Source: Halomonas litopenaei (GTDB lineage: Bacteria > Pseudomonadota > Gammaproteobacteria > Pseudomonadales > Halomonadaceae). Taken from it: a DNA stretch of 64,000 nt. Position numbers and translations under genes: made by a program. Location of the stretch: contig NZ_PXNS01000001.1 in NCBI RefSeq assembly GCF_003045775.1, positions 620,001 through 684,000 of the forward strand. Reading direction: 5' to 3'. Numbering within the stretch: the first letter of the stretch is position 1; each line of letters starts with the position of its first letter. This document shows positions 37,748 to 47,046 of the stretch, in pieces. The notes beneath the pieces are model-generated. The model worked only from the letters and a program-made list of their open reading frames with translations. It was not told the origin of the DNA and did no database searches.

Positions 37748-38917
37748 ATGAAAGACGTCACCCTACCCGCGGCGCTGCTGGCGCTTGGTGTTGCCCTTGC
37801 AGGTACCACCGTACAGGCTTCTGACAGTGCCATGACCGAGCGCTTCCGTGAGGAGAACCGCCAGCTCGATCTGACCGGCTTCTTCAAGCCGGAGAGTGAC
37901 GCCCGCAGCCAGAGCTTCATGTTCGGGTCCCCCCATGCCCATGACTTCGAGGTAGAGGAAGAAGGGGTCTATCGTTTCGAGAGCCGTGTCAGCGCAGGCT
38001 ATGAAGACAGCTACCAGATCGATGCGGTGCTGATGGACGATGCCGGCAACGTGATCGCTCGGGGCGAGGGCTACGGCCAGGATGGTGGTCTCCAGTTGGA
38101 GAGTCGCCTGACACCCGGCAAGTACGAGTTGCAGGTCAAGGGCACCCGCTTTGGTCGACGCGGTCGCGCCGGCGACGGCTACAGCATCGCCGTGGTGGGT
38201 CTCGATGATCGTGGTAATCGTATCGAGGTGGATGATGGCACCGGCTTGCAGTTCGTGGGCTCGGATCGTGACGGGAGCCAGAGCGCCTTTGTCACCAGTC
38301 GTGACGCCGTGGTTACCCTGGGTAGTCAATCCGGTGCCTCCGGGGCCGCCGCGACTCAGTCTGCCGCAGCCCAGTCCTCCAGCGCAGCAGCGACTTCTGC
38401 GTCTGCCTCCTCCGCAGCGGCAGCAGGCGAAGTGGCCTCAAGCGCAGGTGCCTCGGCGGCCACCACGGCGTCCACGGCCGGGGTGGCGGGTTCCTCCTCG
38501 GCGGCCGGTGCCACAGCAGGTGCAGCCGCCGGCGCTGGCGCGGCAGCCAGCGTCAGCGGTAGTGCAGCGCGCAGCGATAACCCGGATGAGCGTCAGGTGC
38601 AGAGCGTCAAGACCGACGTCAAGATTCGCGCTCGTGGTGAGGTACTGAGCTTCAACGTGGCCGAGCCGAGCAGCGTGCGTATCACCACCTCGACCTTCCC
38701 GCCGGGCGACGAAGACACCTATCGCCTGACCATGGAGGTGGCCGATGCCTCCGGGCGTATCGTCGCCGAGGGTGAAGGTCAGGGCTTCAACGGCAACGTC
38801 GATCTGACCACCCAGCTGGATCCGGGTATGTACCACATTCGGGTCACCGGTCAGAAGTTCGGCAACGCGCAGGACGGCCCCAACAACTACGAGCTCAAGG
38901 TCGTGCTCGACAACTGA
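37748..38917 (+). CDS. Secreted protein with two copies of a PPC-like beta domain joined by an Ala/Ser linker
   Basis: I do not recognise a named family. The 389-aa product has a signal peptide (hydrophobic LPAALLALGVALAGTTV, cleavage near ASA/QAS, residue 24). Two related domains follow at about 60-160 and 290-389. Both share the pattern F-x-V...Y-x-(L/I)...D-A-x-G-x-(V/I)-A-x-GEG, then a (L/T)-x-PG-x-Y-x-(L/I)-x-V-x-G-x-(R/K)-FG segment. This resembles bacterial pre-peptidase C-terminal (PPC) beta-sandwich domains. The linker (about 195-278) is almost only Ala, Ser, Gly and Thr. GAGGATCC precedes ATG 37748. It lies between two terminators and so is monocistronic. Confidence 0.7.
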   Translation: MKDVTLPAALLALGVALAGTTVQASDSAMTERFREENRQLDLTGFFKPESDARSQSFMFGSPHAHDFEVEEEGVYRFESRVSAGYEDSYQIDAVLMDDAGNVIARGEGYGQDGGLQLESRLTPGKYELQVKGTRFGRRGRAGDGYSIAVVGLDDRGNRIEVDDGTGLQFVGSDRDGSQSAFVTSRDAVVTLGSQSGASGAAATQSAAAQSSSAAATSASASSAAAAGEVASSAGASAATTASTAGVAGSSSAAGATAGAAAGAGAAASVSGSAARSDNPDERQVQSVKTDVKIRARGEVLSFNVAEPSSVRITTSTFPPGDEDTYRLTMEVADASGRIVAEGEGQGFNGNVDLTTQLDPGMYHIRVTGQKFGNAQDGPNNYELKVVLDN

Positions 38918-38956
38918 TATCGCGAGCGACGTATCGTCGCGAGTGGTGACAACAGG

Positions 38957-38981
38957 ACGGGCCCTTCGGGGCCCGTTTTTT
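38957..38981 (+). terminator. Terminator of the secreted protein gene
   Basis: ACGGGCCC (38957-38964), tetraloop TTCG, GGGCCCGT (38969-38976), then T residues to 38981. Confidence 0.93.
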
Positions 38982-39049
38982 GTGCAAGACGTTGGTCTCT
39001 GGCCGGTGGGGTCGCCCGACAAGCCGAACGATGCCACCACGGTGGACAC

Positions 39050-39078
39050 AAAAAAATACCCCCGCCTTTAGGCGGGGG
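39050..39078 (-). terminator. Terminator of the catalase gene
   Basis: On the minus strand CCCCCGCC and GGCGGGGG (39059-39066 and 39071-39078) form an 8-bp stem with loop TAAA, followed by ATTTTTTT (39050-39057 as A residues on the plus strand). It lies 65 bases past the catalase stop. Confidence 0.92.
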
Positions 39079-39142
39079 CATGGGGACGTGCTGTGACGGG
39101 ATTGGTCAGCGGGTGGCACTTCTCGCCTGGTGGCAAGATGGG

Positions 39143-40588
39143 TCAGTCACCGACCCTTGCGATGGCCTCACGGACACCGGCAGCATACTCCGGGTGGCAC
39201 TTCTCGAAGTGGCCGAGCTGACGCTCCTTGATAAAGTCCGGGACACCCTGCATATGCCGGGCGATATTGCCGAACAGTCGCTCCCGCTGCTCCGGGCTCA
39301 TCAATTCGAACAGGGCGCGCGGCTGCGAATAATCGTCGTTGCCTTCGCGATGGTCGTAGCGCCAGGCGTCGCCTTCCAGCGGCAGCGGCGGTTCCACTAC
39401 GCTCGGGTCCTCGGTCGGTCCATCGAAGGAGTTGGGCTCGTAGTAGGCGTCGCCGTTTTGCTCTCCGTTGGCGAAGAAGCGCATCGGGCCGTCCTTGTGG
39501 TAGTGGTGGACCGGACACTTCGGCTGGTTGACCGGCAGCGCCTCGTAGTGGGTGCCGAGGCGGTAGCGGTGGGCGTCGGCGTAAGAGAACACCCGTGCCT
39601 GCAGCATCTTGTCCGGCGAGAAGCCGATGCCCGGCACCTTGTTGGACGGTGAGAAGGCAGCCTGCTCGATCTCGGCAAAGTAGTTGTCGGCGTTGCGGTT
39701 GAGCTCGAAGTAGCCGACCTCGATCAGCGGGTAGTCGCCATGGGGCCACACCTTGGTCAGGTCGAAGGGATTGAACGGCGCCTGCCTGGCCTGTTCCTCG
39801 GTCATCACCTGGATAAAGAAGTTCCAGCGCGGGTAGTCGCCGTTTTCCAGGGCGTTGTAGAGGTCTTCCTGGGTGGTCTCGCGGCTCTTGCCCACCACCT
39901 GTTCGGCCTCGGCATCGGTAAAGTGCTTGTGACCCTGGGCGGTGCGGAAGTGGAACTTGCACCACACGCGCTGGTTGTCGGCGTTGATCAATGAGTAGGT
40001 GTGGGAACCGTAGCCATTGATGTGACGAACGTCGGTGGGCAGGCCACGGTCCGACATCAGCATGGTCACCTGATGCAGTGACTCTGGCGACAGCGACCAG
40101 AAGTCCCAGGCCGCGGTGGCCGAGCGCATGTTGGTGCGCGGGTGGCGCTTCTGGGTATGGATGAAGTCCGGGAACTTGGACGGATCACGGATAAAGAACA
40201 CCGGCGTATTGTTGCCGACCACATCCCAGTTACCTTCCTCGGTGTAGAACTTCAGGGCGAAGCCGCGCACGTCACGCTCGGCGTCCGCCGCACCCTGTTC
40301 GCCGGCCACGGTGGAGAAGCGGGCCAGCATCGGCGTCTGGCTACCCGGGGTGAAGACCTTGGCCCTGGAGTAGCGGGTGATGTCCTGGGTGATGGTCAGG
40401 GTGCCGTGGGCGCCCCAGCCCTTGGCGTGGACGGTGCGCTCGGGGATGCGCTCGCGGTTCTGGTGAGCGAGTTTCTCGAGAAGCTGGTAGTCCTCGAGCA
40501 GCAGAGGTCCACGGGGGCCCGCACTCAGGCTGTTCTGGTTGTCACCGATGGGGGCACCGGCGCTGGTGGTCATTGTCTTGCGGGTCAT
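39143..40588 (-). CDS. Monofunctional heme catalase
   Basis: Catalase splits hydrogen peroxide into water and oxygen. The 481-aa size marks the small-subunit group. The distal histidine lies in [13 protein letters not shown] (His54), the catalytic asparagine in [10 protein letters not shown] (about 126-127), and the proximal heme-ligand tyrosine in [14 protein letters not shown] (Tyr336). There is no signal peptide, so it is cytoplasmic. I chose ATG at 40588, with AGGAG seven bases upstream on the minus strand; ORF extension to 40651 is unsupported. An OxyR-like site and a -35 (TTGTTC) lie in the shared region with the divergent diguanylate cyclase. Confidence 0.95.
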   Translation of the reverse strand: MTRKTMTTSAGAPIGDNQNSLSAGPRGPLLLEDYQLLEKLAHQNRERIPERTVHAKGWGAHGTLTITQDITRYSRAKVFTPGSQTPMLARFSTVAGEQGAADAERDVRGFALKFYTEEGNWDVVGNNTPVFFIRDPSKFPDFIHTQKRHPRTNMRSATAAWDFWSLSPESLHQVTMLMSDRGLPTDVRHINGYGSHTYSLINADNQRVWCKFHFRTAQGHKHFTDAEAEQVVGKSRETTQEDLYNALENGDYPRWNFFIQVMTEEQARQAPFNPFDLTKVWPHGDYPLIEVGYFELNRNADNYFAEIEQAAFSPSNKVPGIGFSPDKMLQARVFSYADAHRYRLGTHYEALPVNQPKCPVHHYHKDGPMRFFANGEQNGDAYYEPNSFDGPTEDPSVVEPPLPLEGDAWRYDHREGNDDYSQPRALFELMSPEQRERLFGNIARHMQGVPDFIKERQLGHFEKCHPEYAAGVREAIARVGD

Positions 40589-40650
40589 GTGGCGTCTCCT
40601 GCTCTTGGTCTGGTCCGATATAAGGTATAGACCGCTGTCGACGAAGAACA

Positions 40651-40687
40651 ATCGAACCTTTCTATTTCGTTTATAGGAAATGGATGT
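40651..40687 (-). promoter_or_regulatory. OxyR-like binding site of the catalase gene
   Basis: The four quarter sites of OxyR (ATAG-N7-CTAT-N7-ATAG-N7-CTAT) match here as ATCG (40651), CTAT (40662-40665), ATAG (40673-40676) and a poor fourth, ATGT (40684). The two central sites are perfect and spaced by exactly seven bases. On the minus strand the catalase -35 TTGTTC (40646-40651) abuts it, and a TATACC -10 follows 16 bases on. Confidence 0.5.
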
Positions 40688-40774
40688 TTAGCGTTACTAT
40701 TTATGCTATTCACGATGCATGTAACGTATTTCGCACCACCGCCACCGGCGGTTCGACCCTGAAGGAAAGCCTTC

Positions 40775-42754
40775 GTGCCCAAGCTGTGCAGATTTGTCGC
40801 TTCGCTCTCGCTGCAACTGAGAATGATGACTGGCCTGGCGATGACCTGGGTTGTCGTGGTGACGATCCTGCTGGCGTGGGGCTGGTACACCGGCAAGGAC
40901 CTGGTGCGTGAGGTGAACTTTTCTCACCTGCGTTACGAGACGCATCTGATCGCCGATGAGGTGACCGAAGAGATCGAGACACGCCTGGCGATGCTTGAGC
41001 GGGTGGCGTCCAGGCACCCGAGTGGCGCGTTGCTCGACCCCGGCGGTGGGGTGTTGAAGGACAACAGCGTACTGCTCGAACTGTTCGACGGCCTGGTGGT
41101 GTTCGACGGCGACGGCAAGGTGGTCACCGATTGGCCGGTGACACCGGGGCGCGAAGGGCTCGATATCAGCGATCGTGAGTACTTCAGTTTTTTGCGCGAG
41201 GTCGGGCGGCCCTACGTCAGTGACCCCATCTATGGGCGTATTACCGGGCTTCCGCTGGTGCTGATGCTGGTGCCGCTGAAGGGCGACGACGGTCGTTTCA
41301 TGGGGGCTCTGGGAGGCGTAGTCGAAGTTCATTCGGGCGGTATCTTCCGACGCTTGAGCCGGGTCCGGCTGGGTGGCGAAGGCTACGCAGCCGTGTTCAG
41401 CGCCTCAGGGCAGGTGCTCTACCACCCTGACCGTCGGCGCGTGATGGGGACGCTGGGAGACCTGTCCCACAACCCGGCCCTGGACCTGGCCCTCGATGGC
41501 TGGGAGGGCGAGCGTTATGGACCTACGGTAAATGGCGAAATGACCTTTCAGGCCTACCGGCAGGTGTGGCCGGCGGACTGGATCGTCGGCGTGTTCTTGC
41601 CGGAAGGCCAGGTATTGGCGCCCTTGTGGGGCTTGCTGAAACGCCTCAGCTGGGTCGGGGTGGGTATCGCGCTATTGCTGCTGCCGCTTCTTGGCTGGAT
41701 GGTTTGGCTGCTGCTGCGGCCGCTTTACCAGTTGCAGTCGCAGATCGCCCAGGTAGGCAAGGGGCTGCGTGGGCGCGTCTCGCTGGGTACCGAGATGAAG
41801 GAATTGACCCAGGTCGCCGAGGCATTCAATGCCGTGGAGGTCGAGCGAAACCGGGCGCTGAATGATCTGCGCGGACGTCAGGCGTTCCTCGACAGCGTGC
41901 TGGCGTCCTCGCCGGTGGGCATGTTCGTGACCGACACCCAGGGGCGCATCACCTACATGAATGACGCCCTGGCCCAGTTGACCGGTCGTACCATGAAAGG
42001 GCAGGACCGCTACGGCTGGGTCCAGGCGATCCACGCCGAGGATCGTGATGCGGCGATCGAGCTGTGGCGCTACAGCATGGCCTCAGGGAAGGACTTTCTG
42101 CGTCAATACCGCTACTGGCGGGCCGATGGCGAGCTTCTGTGGCTGGAGGTTCACGCCAGCCAGGTCGCCATCGATACCGAGGTGATCGGCTTCGTCGGTA
42201 CCGTGAAGGACATCACCGCCCGTCGTCAGCAGGAGGCGATACGTCAGTGGGAGGCCGAACACGATCCCCTTACCGGCCTCTTGAACCGTCGAGGCTTCGA
42301 GCGTCGCCTCGAGGAGGCCATGGCGGACTGGCGCAAGTTGGCCAAGCCCTCCGTTCTGATGCTGTTCGACCTGGATCGCTTCAAGCCGATCAACGATGAG
42401 GGTGGCCATCCGCTCGGTGACGAGATGCTGCGTCGCATCGCTCGGGAAGTCGGCCGCTGTGTTCGCAGCAGCGATCACGTGGCACGCCAGGGCGGCGATG
42501 AATTCGCGGTGCTGCTGCCAAGTTGCACACTGGCCCAGGCGCAACGCATCGGCGAGGCCATCCTGGCGGTGATCAACGACACCTGTGTGGTCCACGAGGG
42601 GCGTGAATACCATGTCACCACGAGCCTCGGCATCACCGAGTTTCGTGAAGGCGATGCCGATATTCACGCCCCCATCGAACGTGCCGATGCGGCCAGCTAC
42701 GCGGCCAAGCGCCAGGGGCGCAATCGCCTGGTGGTGGACGAGAGCGAGGCGTAA
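40775..42754 (+). CDS. Sensor diguanylate cyclase (dCACHE-HAMP-PAS-GGDEF)
   Basis: A 659-aa inner-membrane enzyme that makes cyclic di-GMP. A first helix (about 19-38) and a second (about 287-310) enclose a periplasmic CACHE-type sensing domain (ISDREYFSFLREVGRPYVSDP). A HAMP segment, a PAS domain (about 365-485, SPVGMFVTDTQGRITYMNDAL) and the GGDEF domain follow. The active site GGDEF is at 573-577 and the inhibitory site RSSD five residues before it (564-567), so the enzyme should be active and product-inhibited. No EAL domain is present. GTG 40775 has AAGGAA seven bases upstream. It is divergent from catalase. Confidence 0.92.
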   Translation: MPKLCRFVASLSLQLRMMTGLAMTWVVVVTILLAWGWYTGKDLVREVNFSHLRYETHLIADEVTEEIETRLAMLERVASRHPSGALLDPGGGVLKDNSVLLELFDGLVVFDGDGKVVTDWPVTPGREGLDISDREYFSFLREVGRPYVSDPIYGRITGLPLVLMLVPLKGDDGRFMGALGGVVEVHSGGIFRRLSRVRLGGEGYAAVFSASGQVLYHPDRRRVMGTLGDLSHNPALDLALDGWEGERYGPTVNGEMTFQAYRQVWPADWIVGVFLPEGQVLAPLWGLLKRLSWVGVGIALLLLPLLGWMVWLLLRPLYQLQSQIAQVGKGLRGRVSLGTEMKELTQVAEAFNAVEVERNRALNDLRGRQAFLDSVLASSPVGMFVTDTQGRITYMNDALAQLTGRTMKGQDRYGWVQAIHAEDRDAAIELWRYSMASGKDFLRQYRYWRADGELLWLEVHASQVAIDTEVIGFVGTVKDITARRQQEAIRQWEAEHDPLTGLLNRRGFERRLEEAMADWRKLAKPSVLMLFDLDRFKPINDEGGHPLGDEMLRRIAREVGRCVRSSDHVARQGGDEFAVLLPSCTLAQAQRIGEAILAVINDTCVVHEGREYHVTTSLGITEFREGDADIHAPIERADAASYAAKRQGRNRLVVDESEA

Positions 42755-42828
42755 GGCCGGCCGCACCGACGACCCAACCAACGACCCCACCGCCAACCAC
42801 CCGACGACTCTTTGGCTGTCGCATCAGC

Positions 42829-42874
42829 GCCTGGGCGACGTCGGTCGACGTCCGATGACGCCCAGGCACTTTTT
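42829..42874 (+). terminator. Terminator of the diguanylate cyclase gene
   Basis: GCCTGGGCG (42829-42837) pairs with CGCCCAGGC (42859-42867); the inner bases CGTCGG and CCGATG extend the stem, and a T-tract follows (42870-42874). It may also end the minus-strand operator gene that stops at 42912. Confidence 0.85.
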
Positions 42875-42911
42875 CATCCAGGCCGAAGGGGGCAGGGCAT
42901 CTTCAGGGATG

Positions 42912-45380
42912 CTATTGATTGCCGCGTAGCTGGCGCTCCAGCTGCCCCAGTCGTGGGTCGTCCGGGCGTAGTCGGCGCAACTCGGCCAGGGCCGACAGCG
43001 CCTGGGGGATGCGCCCGCTGGTGGCGTTGACGTAGACCAGGGCGTAGAGCAGGTCGGGATCTCCGGGTGCCTGCCGGCGTCCCTGTTCGAGTGCCGCCAG
43101 GGCCTCGTCCTTGCGTCCCAGGCGGTCCAGCATCAGTCCGCGGTTGTAGTGGGTGCGGGCGTGGTCCGGGCGCCATTCGGCCGCCTTCTCGAGCCAGGAC
43201 AGGGCCTCTTCCATCCCACCCTCTTCTTGCATCCCTCCATCCTCTGCCAGCGACAGTGCCAGCAGGTAGGCCAGGTGGCCTCGATCCGGTGCGGGCATGC
43301 CATCGAGGGCGATGCCGTCCTTCAGCAGTGCTCGGGCGTCCTGTTGGCGGCCTTCGGCGCTGAGCTGGGTGACCAGGTTGGCGCGGGCCGGCAGGAAGTA
43401 GGGGTCCATCGCCAGCGCCGCACGATACTGTTGCTCGGCTTCGTCCTCGCGTCCGGTACGCGCCAGCAGTACCGCCAGGTTGAGGCGGTTGCCGGGCAGG
43501 TCGGCGTTCTGCTCCAGGCGCCGCTCGTAGTCGCGACGTGCCTCGAGAAAGGCTGCACGACGCTCTTGTGGCATGACCATCAACGAGGTGCCGGCCAGCG
43601 CCTTGACCGCCTCGTCGCGTACCGCCAGGCGTTCGTCATCGATCAATGGAAGCAGCAGCTCGACCCTGGCGCCTTCGGGGGCCTGGGCGAATACTGGCGC
43701 TGCGGCGGCACGGACCAGTGGGGACTCGTCTTGCAGCGCCTGCTCAAGCGTCGGCAGGGCGTCGCCGGCAAAGGGGGTGAGCGCGTCCACCGCGGTGGCG
43801 CGCACTATGTCCGGAGTATCGTCATCCTCAATCAGCGCCTTCAGATAGTCCGGCGCTTCAGGGCGGCCCAGGCGGGCCGACTGAAGCGCCACACCGTAGT
43901 GGGAACGACTGGCGCTGCGGCTGTCGTCACCGAACCACTCACGAATCTGCGCCGCGGCGTCGGCGGGCGACAGGTCCTGGTGGCAGCCGGTGCAGGCGTC
44001 GGGGCTACCGGTGGCCTCGGCGAGATCCGGGCGGGGCACCCGGAAGCTGTGGTCGCGACGCGGGTCCACCACCATGTAGGTGGTCTCGGGCATATGGCAG
44101 CTCACGCACTGGGCGCCTTCGCTGCCGGGGGTATGGTGATGGTGCTCGGGACTGTCGTAGTTGTTGCGCTGCATGGTCGGGAAGCGCGGCGGAGGCGCCG
44201 GGTTGTGGCACTGCAGGCACAGGCCGTTGCCCTCGATCTTTACCTCGCTGGTATGCGGGTCATGACAGTCCATGCAGCTGACACCCTGCTGGTACATGCG
44301 GCTCTGGGTGAACGAGCCATAGACGTAGACCTCGCCCTGGATCTGGCCGTCGGCGTGGTACATGCCCTCGCCCAACAGGCTCGGCAGGGCGGCATCGGTC
44401 AGCGGAGCACCATGCACCGGGCCCGCGCCCAGCATCTGGCGGCGACTGTGGCAGCGAGCGCACTGCTCGACCAGCTCGGGGGCGTCCATGTCGGCGAGAT
44501 CCAGGGCAAGGCCCATATCGCCGGCTGAGGCGGGAGAGGACGCGGGAGCGACTTCGTCGGCCTGCCACCGGGCCGCCCAGTCCAGGTGATCCTGGGCGGG
44601 GCCGTGGCAACTCTGGCAGCCGACACTCTGCTCGTGCCAGGTGGTGGCGAAGCTGTCGCTTTCAAGATCGTAGTGCTTCTCGAGGTTGGTCGAGTGGCAG
44701 TCGGCGCACATGGCGTTCCAGTTCTGGTAGCGCCCGCGCCAGTGCAGGGGGTCATCCGGGGTAAACGCCTGGCCCGGGTAGAGCGAGAACCAGCGCTGCC
44801 CACCTTCGTCGGCGGGGCGCGAGTCCCAGGCGATGGTCAAACTCTGCAGTCGTCCCCCTGGCTGCTCTACCAGATACTGCTGCAGCGGGCGTACGCCGAA
44901 GGTGTGGCGGATCTCGAAGGTCTCGGCGGGGTCCTGTGGGCCTTCCAGAGTCGCCAGGAAGGTATCGCCTCGGCGGTGAAAGCGTGCCTTGACCTCGCCA
45001 TCCTCGAAGCTGGCGTCGTCGAAGTCGCCCAGTACATTGTCGGGGGTGGCGTCGCGCAGCGCCCAGGCGTGGTCGGAATCCTGCCATGCCTGGGTCTCGG
45101 CCTCGTGACAGGAGGCGCAGCTTCCTTCGGGGGCGTAGCCCTTGGCTTCGGTGGCCGTCGTCGGGGGCGTTCCCTGAGGCGCCTGGGCAATGCTCTCCGG
45201 TGCGGCCAGCAACCCCGCCATCAGGGCCATGGCAAGCGCTGGTGCCGATACCATCGAAAGCGCTGGTGTCAGCGTCGACGAAAGCGCAGGTGCGGGCCCT
45301 GTGGACTCGACGCTCGGAAGGAGCGTCGCAAGTCGAGCACGCAGGCATCGAAGAAAGGATAAACGGCCAGGTTCACGCAT
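42912..45380 (-). CDS. Eight-heme cytochrome c with HEAT-like and TPR domains
   Basis: An 822-aa exported protein. After a long N-terminus with a hydrophobic signal segment (VSAPALAMALMAGLLAAPESIAQA) come eight CxxCH heme sites: CASCH, CADCH, CQSCH, CARCH, CMDCH, CLQCH, CVSCH and CTGCH. The first half thus resembles cytochrome c554-type multiheme proteins. The second half has HEAT-like repeats (about 480-590) and tetratricopeptide repeats (about 620-815). It should act in the periplasm in electron transfer or as a scaffold; the partner is unknown. Its start overlaps the batD end by eight bases, which makes it the last gene of the MoxR/Bat operon. An internal start near residue 43 would shorten the signal peptide to normal length. 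Confidence 0.85.
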   Translation of the reverse strand: MREPGRLSFLRCLRARLATLLPSVESTGPAPALSSTLTPALSMVSAPALAMALMAGLLAAPESIAQAPQGTPPTTATEAKGYAPEGSCASCHEAETQAWQDSDHAWALRDATPDNVLGDFDDASFEDGEVKARFHRRGDTFLATLEGPQDPAETFEIRHTFGVRPLQQYLVEQPGGRLQSLTIAWDSRPADEGGQRWFSLYPGQAFTPDDPLHWRGRYQNWNAMCADCHSTNLEKHYDLESDSFATTWHEQSVGCQSCHGPAQDHLDWAARWQADEVAPASSPASAGDMGLALDLADMDAPELVEQCARCHSRRQMLGAGPVHGAPLTDAALPSLLGEGMYHADGQIQGEVYVYGSFTQSRMYQQGVSCMDCHDPHTSEVKIEGNGLCLQCHNPAPPPRFPTMQRNNYDSPEHHHHTPGSEGAQCVSCHMPETTYMVVDPRRDHSFRVPRPDLAEATGSPDACTGCHQDLSPADAAAQIREWFGDDSRSASRSHYGVALQSARLGRPEAPDYLKALIEDDDTPDIVRATAVDALTPFAGDALPTLEQALQDESPLVRAAAAPVFAQAPEGARVELLLPLIDDERLAVRDEAVKALAGTSLMVMPQERRAAFLEARRDYERRLEQNADLPGNRLNLAVLLARTGREDEAEQQYRAALAMDPYFLPARANLVTQLSAEGRQQDARALLKDGIALDGMPAPDRGHLAYLLALSLAEDGGMQEEGGMEEALSWLEKAAEWRPDHARTHYNRGLMLDRLGRKDEALAALEQGRRQAPGDPDLLYALVYVNATSGRIPQALSALAELRRLRPDDPRLGQLERQLRGNQ

Positions 45381-47046
45381 TACGTCGGGTCACTTGTGCA
45401 GTCGGGTTCAACGCCGTCAGGCGGTCGTGGGCAAGCTGTCGGTTTGCAGAGCGCGATGATGCAAGCTCTCGTGCACTTGGCAGGGCCTGTGCCAGGCGTT
45501 GCCAGAGGGATTCTTTACTGTCCATGCCATCGCCTTCGCCGCCGCCATCCCCATCGCTGCCGCCGTCGCCACCAGTATCGCGAAAACCTGCCGCTGGCTT
45601 GGCGATCTCGCGATCGGGACCGAGGCGGGCGCGACACAGGGCGTCGAGTCGGTTGGCAAAGCGGGCGCGCGCCTCGCTATTGCTGTCCAGATGGGGTTCC
45701 AGGGCCTCCCAGTGTCGGCGCACCGCGACCAGGTCGCGGGCATCGAGGGATCGCTTCAGGCGATGAAGCCCGGCCACGCCGCTGGCCTCGCGACGCTGGC
45801 GCTGTTGTTGCTGGTGATATTGCCAATGCGCACGCACCTTGGCACCGATGGCAAGGCGCCGCCACAGCCAGGCGGTGAGCGACACCAGCAGCACCAGTCC
45901 CAGCAGCCAGGGCAAGACGCCGAGAACGAGGCGCGACCAGTCCTCTGCGCTGCGAGCGGCGCGGGGTGCCGAGACGCTGACCTCGAGTGGCGCAAGCTCT
46001 GCCTGCTCCAGGCTGTCGCTCTCGGGATCGTACCAGCGCAGCGAGACTCCGGGCAGAGAACTCTTGCCACCGGTTTCTGCCACATAGGTCACGCGGTCGG
46101 TACGGGTGCCGCCATCGCTGGACTCTTCAAGGCGTGGTGTCTCGGGATAGACCCCGAGCGGGGCCATCGCTGTCTCGTCGCCTGCCTCCTTGGCCGGTGC
46201 AGACAGCAGGTCGGGCAGCAGCAGAGCGCTGCCGCCGCTCAGTCGCGCGGTGACCGTGCGGGTGACGCTGTCGCCGGCCTCGAGCTCGATGGGGCCGCTG
46301 TCACCGTCGGCACCGTCTTGCTCCGGTGACTGTCGGTCGTCGCCCGCGTTTTCGGTGTCGTCAGCATCACCATCGTCTCCTTTCTGGCCCTGCGCCTGCT
46401 CACCGTTCTTGCCATTCTCTCCGTTCTTGCCGTTCTTGCCGTTCTCTCCGTGCTTGCCCGCTCGCACGATCTCGAGCGTCTGGGTCAGCTCGATGTCGCG
46501 GGCCGACAGATAGGGCTCGAGTCCCTCGGCGGCCTCGGGCAGCTGGGCCGTCAGGGTCACCGGTGGCAGGGTGAGGCGTTGCTGGGTCGGGGAGTTGTCC
46601 TCGGGAGAGGCGTAGGTGACCTCGAGGCTGCCGCTGCCCAGTTCGAAGCGTCCGGCGGACAGTGGCGTCAGGCGATAGCGGCGCGATACACCGGACCAGG
46701 TCTTTCCATCGACGCGCTGGCTGGTCGGGGTGGTGGCGCGATCGCCCAGGGTCACCCTGAGCCCCGGCTGGTCCAGGCTCGGAAAGGTGACAGGCTCAGG
46801 CATCCAGGTGGGTACCAGCACCTGGACACGCAGCTCGGCGCTGTCGCCGGGCGCCAGCTCCTGCGGCTCGAGCTCGACCGTGAGCCGGACCGGGGACGAG
46901 CTGGTATTCGCCGCTGTCGCTGCGGCCGAGCAAAGTGTCGACATCAGCGCCAGCGACGACAGCAGCAACGACAGCAGCATGAGCCCCGCCAGACTCGGCG
47001 CACTCTTGCCAGGGCGCGAGGCGCGGCTGACTCGACGTGGGTTCAT
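45373..47046 (-). CDS. BatD-family membrane protein
   Basis: BatD (557 aa) belongs to the Bacteroides aerotolerance/MoxR-associated group, thought to aid periplasmic protein maturation or stress tolerance. A signal peptide (about 1-46), beta-rich periplasmic domains (LTVELEPQELAPGDSAELRVQ; FELGSGSLEVTYASP), one transmembrane helix near residue 385-405 and a cytoplasmic tail are visible. Two low-complexity inserts stand out: a Gly-Asn-Lys/Glu collagen-like stretch near residue 196-215 and a Gly/Asp stretch near 490-505. It overlaps the upstream VWA gene by four bases. Confidence 0.82.
   Translation of the reverse strand: MNPRRVSRASRPGKSAPSLAGLMLLSLLLSSLALMSTLCSAAATAANTSSSPVRLTVELEPQELAPGDSAELRVQVLVPTWMPEPVTFPSLDQPGLRVTLGDRATTPTSQRVDGKTWSGVSRRYRLTPLSAGRFELGSGSLEVTYASPEDNSPTQQRLTLPPVTLTAQLPEAAEGLEPYLSARDIELTQTLEIVRAGKHGENGKNGKNGENGKNGEQAQGQKGDDGDADDTENAGDDRQSPEQDGADGDSGPIELEAGDSVTRTVTARLSGGSALLLPDLLSAPAKEAGDETAMAPLGVYPETPRLEESSDGGTRTDRVTYVAETGGKSSLPGVSLRWYDPESDSLEQAELAPLEVSVSAPRAARSAEDWSRLVLGVLPWLLGLVLLVSLTAWLWRRLAIGAKVRAHWQYHQQQQRQRREASGVAGLHRLKRSLDARDLVAVRRHWEALEPHLDSNSEARARFANRLDALCRARLGPDREIAKPAAGFRDTGGDGGSDGDGGGEGDGMDSKESLWQRLAQALPSARELASSRSANRQLAHDRLTALNPTAQVTRRNA
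46403..46458 (-). repeat. 9-bp coding repeats in batD
   Basis: Repeats of the form GG[C/A]-[GA]A[G/A]-AA[C/T] on the minus strand encode Gly-Lys-Asn and Gly-Glu-Asn triplets (about six units). Replication slippage could alter the count without frameshift. Confidence 0.8.

Noticed and set aside
45086-45766. Plus-strand ORFs opposite the cytochrome and batD genes
   Set aside because: They are Arg/Ser/Pro-rich shadows of the minus-strand genes, which carry clear CxxCH and BatD features.
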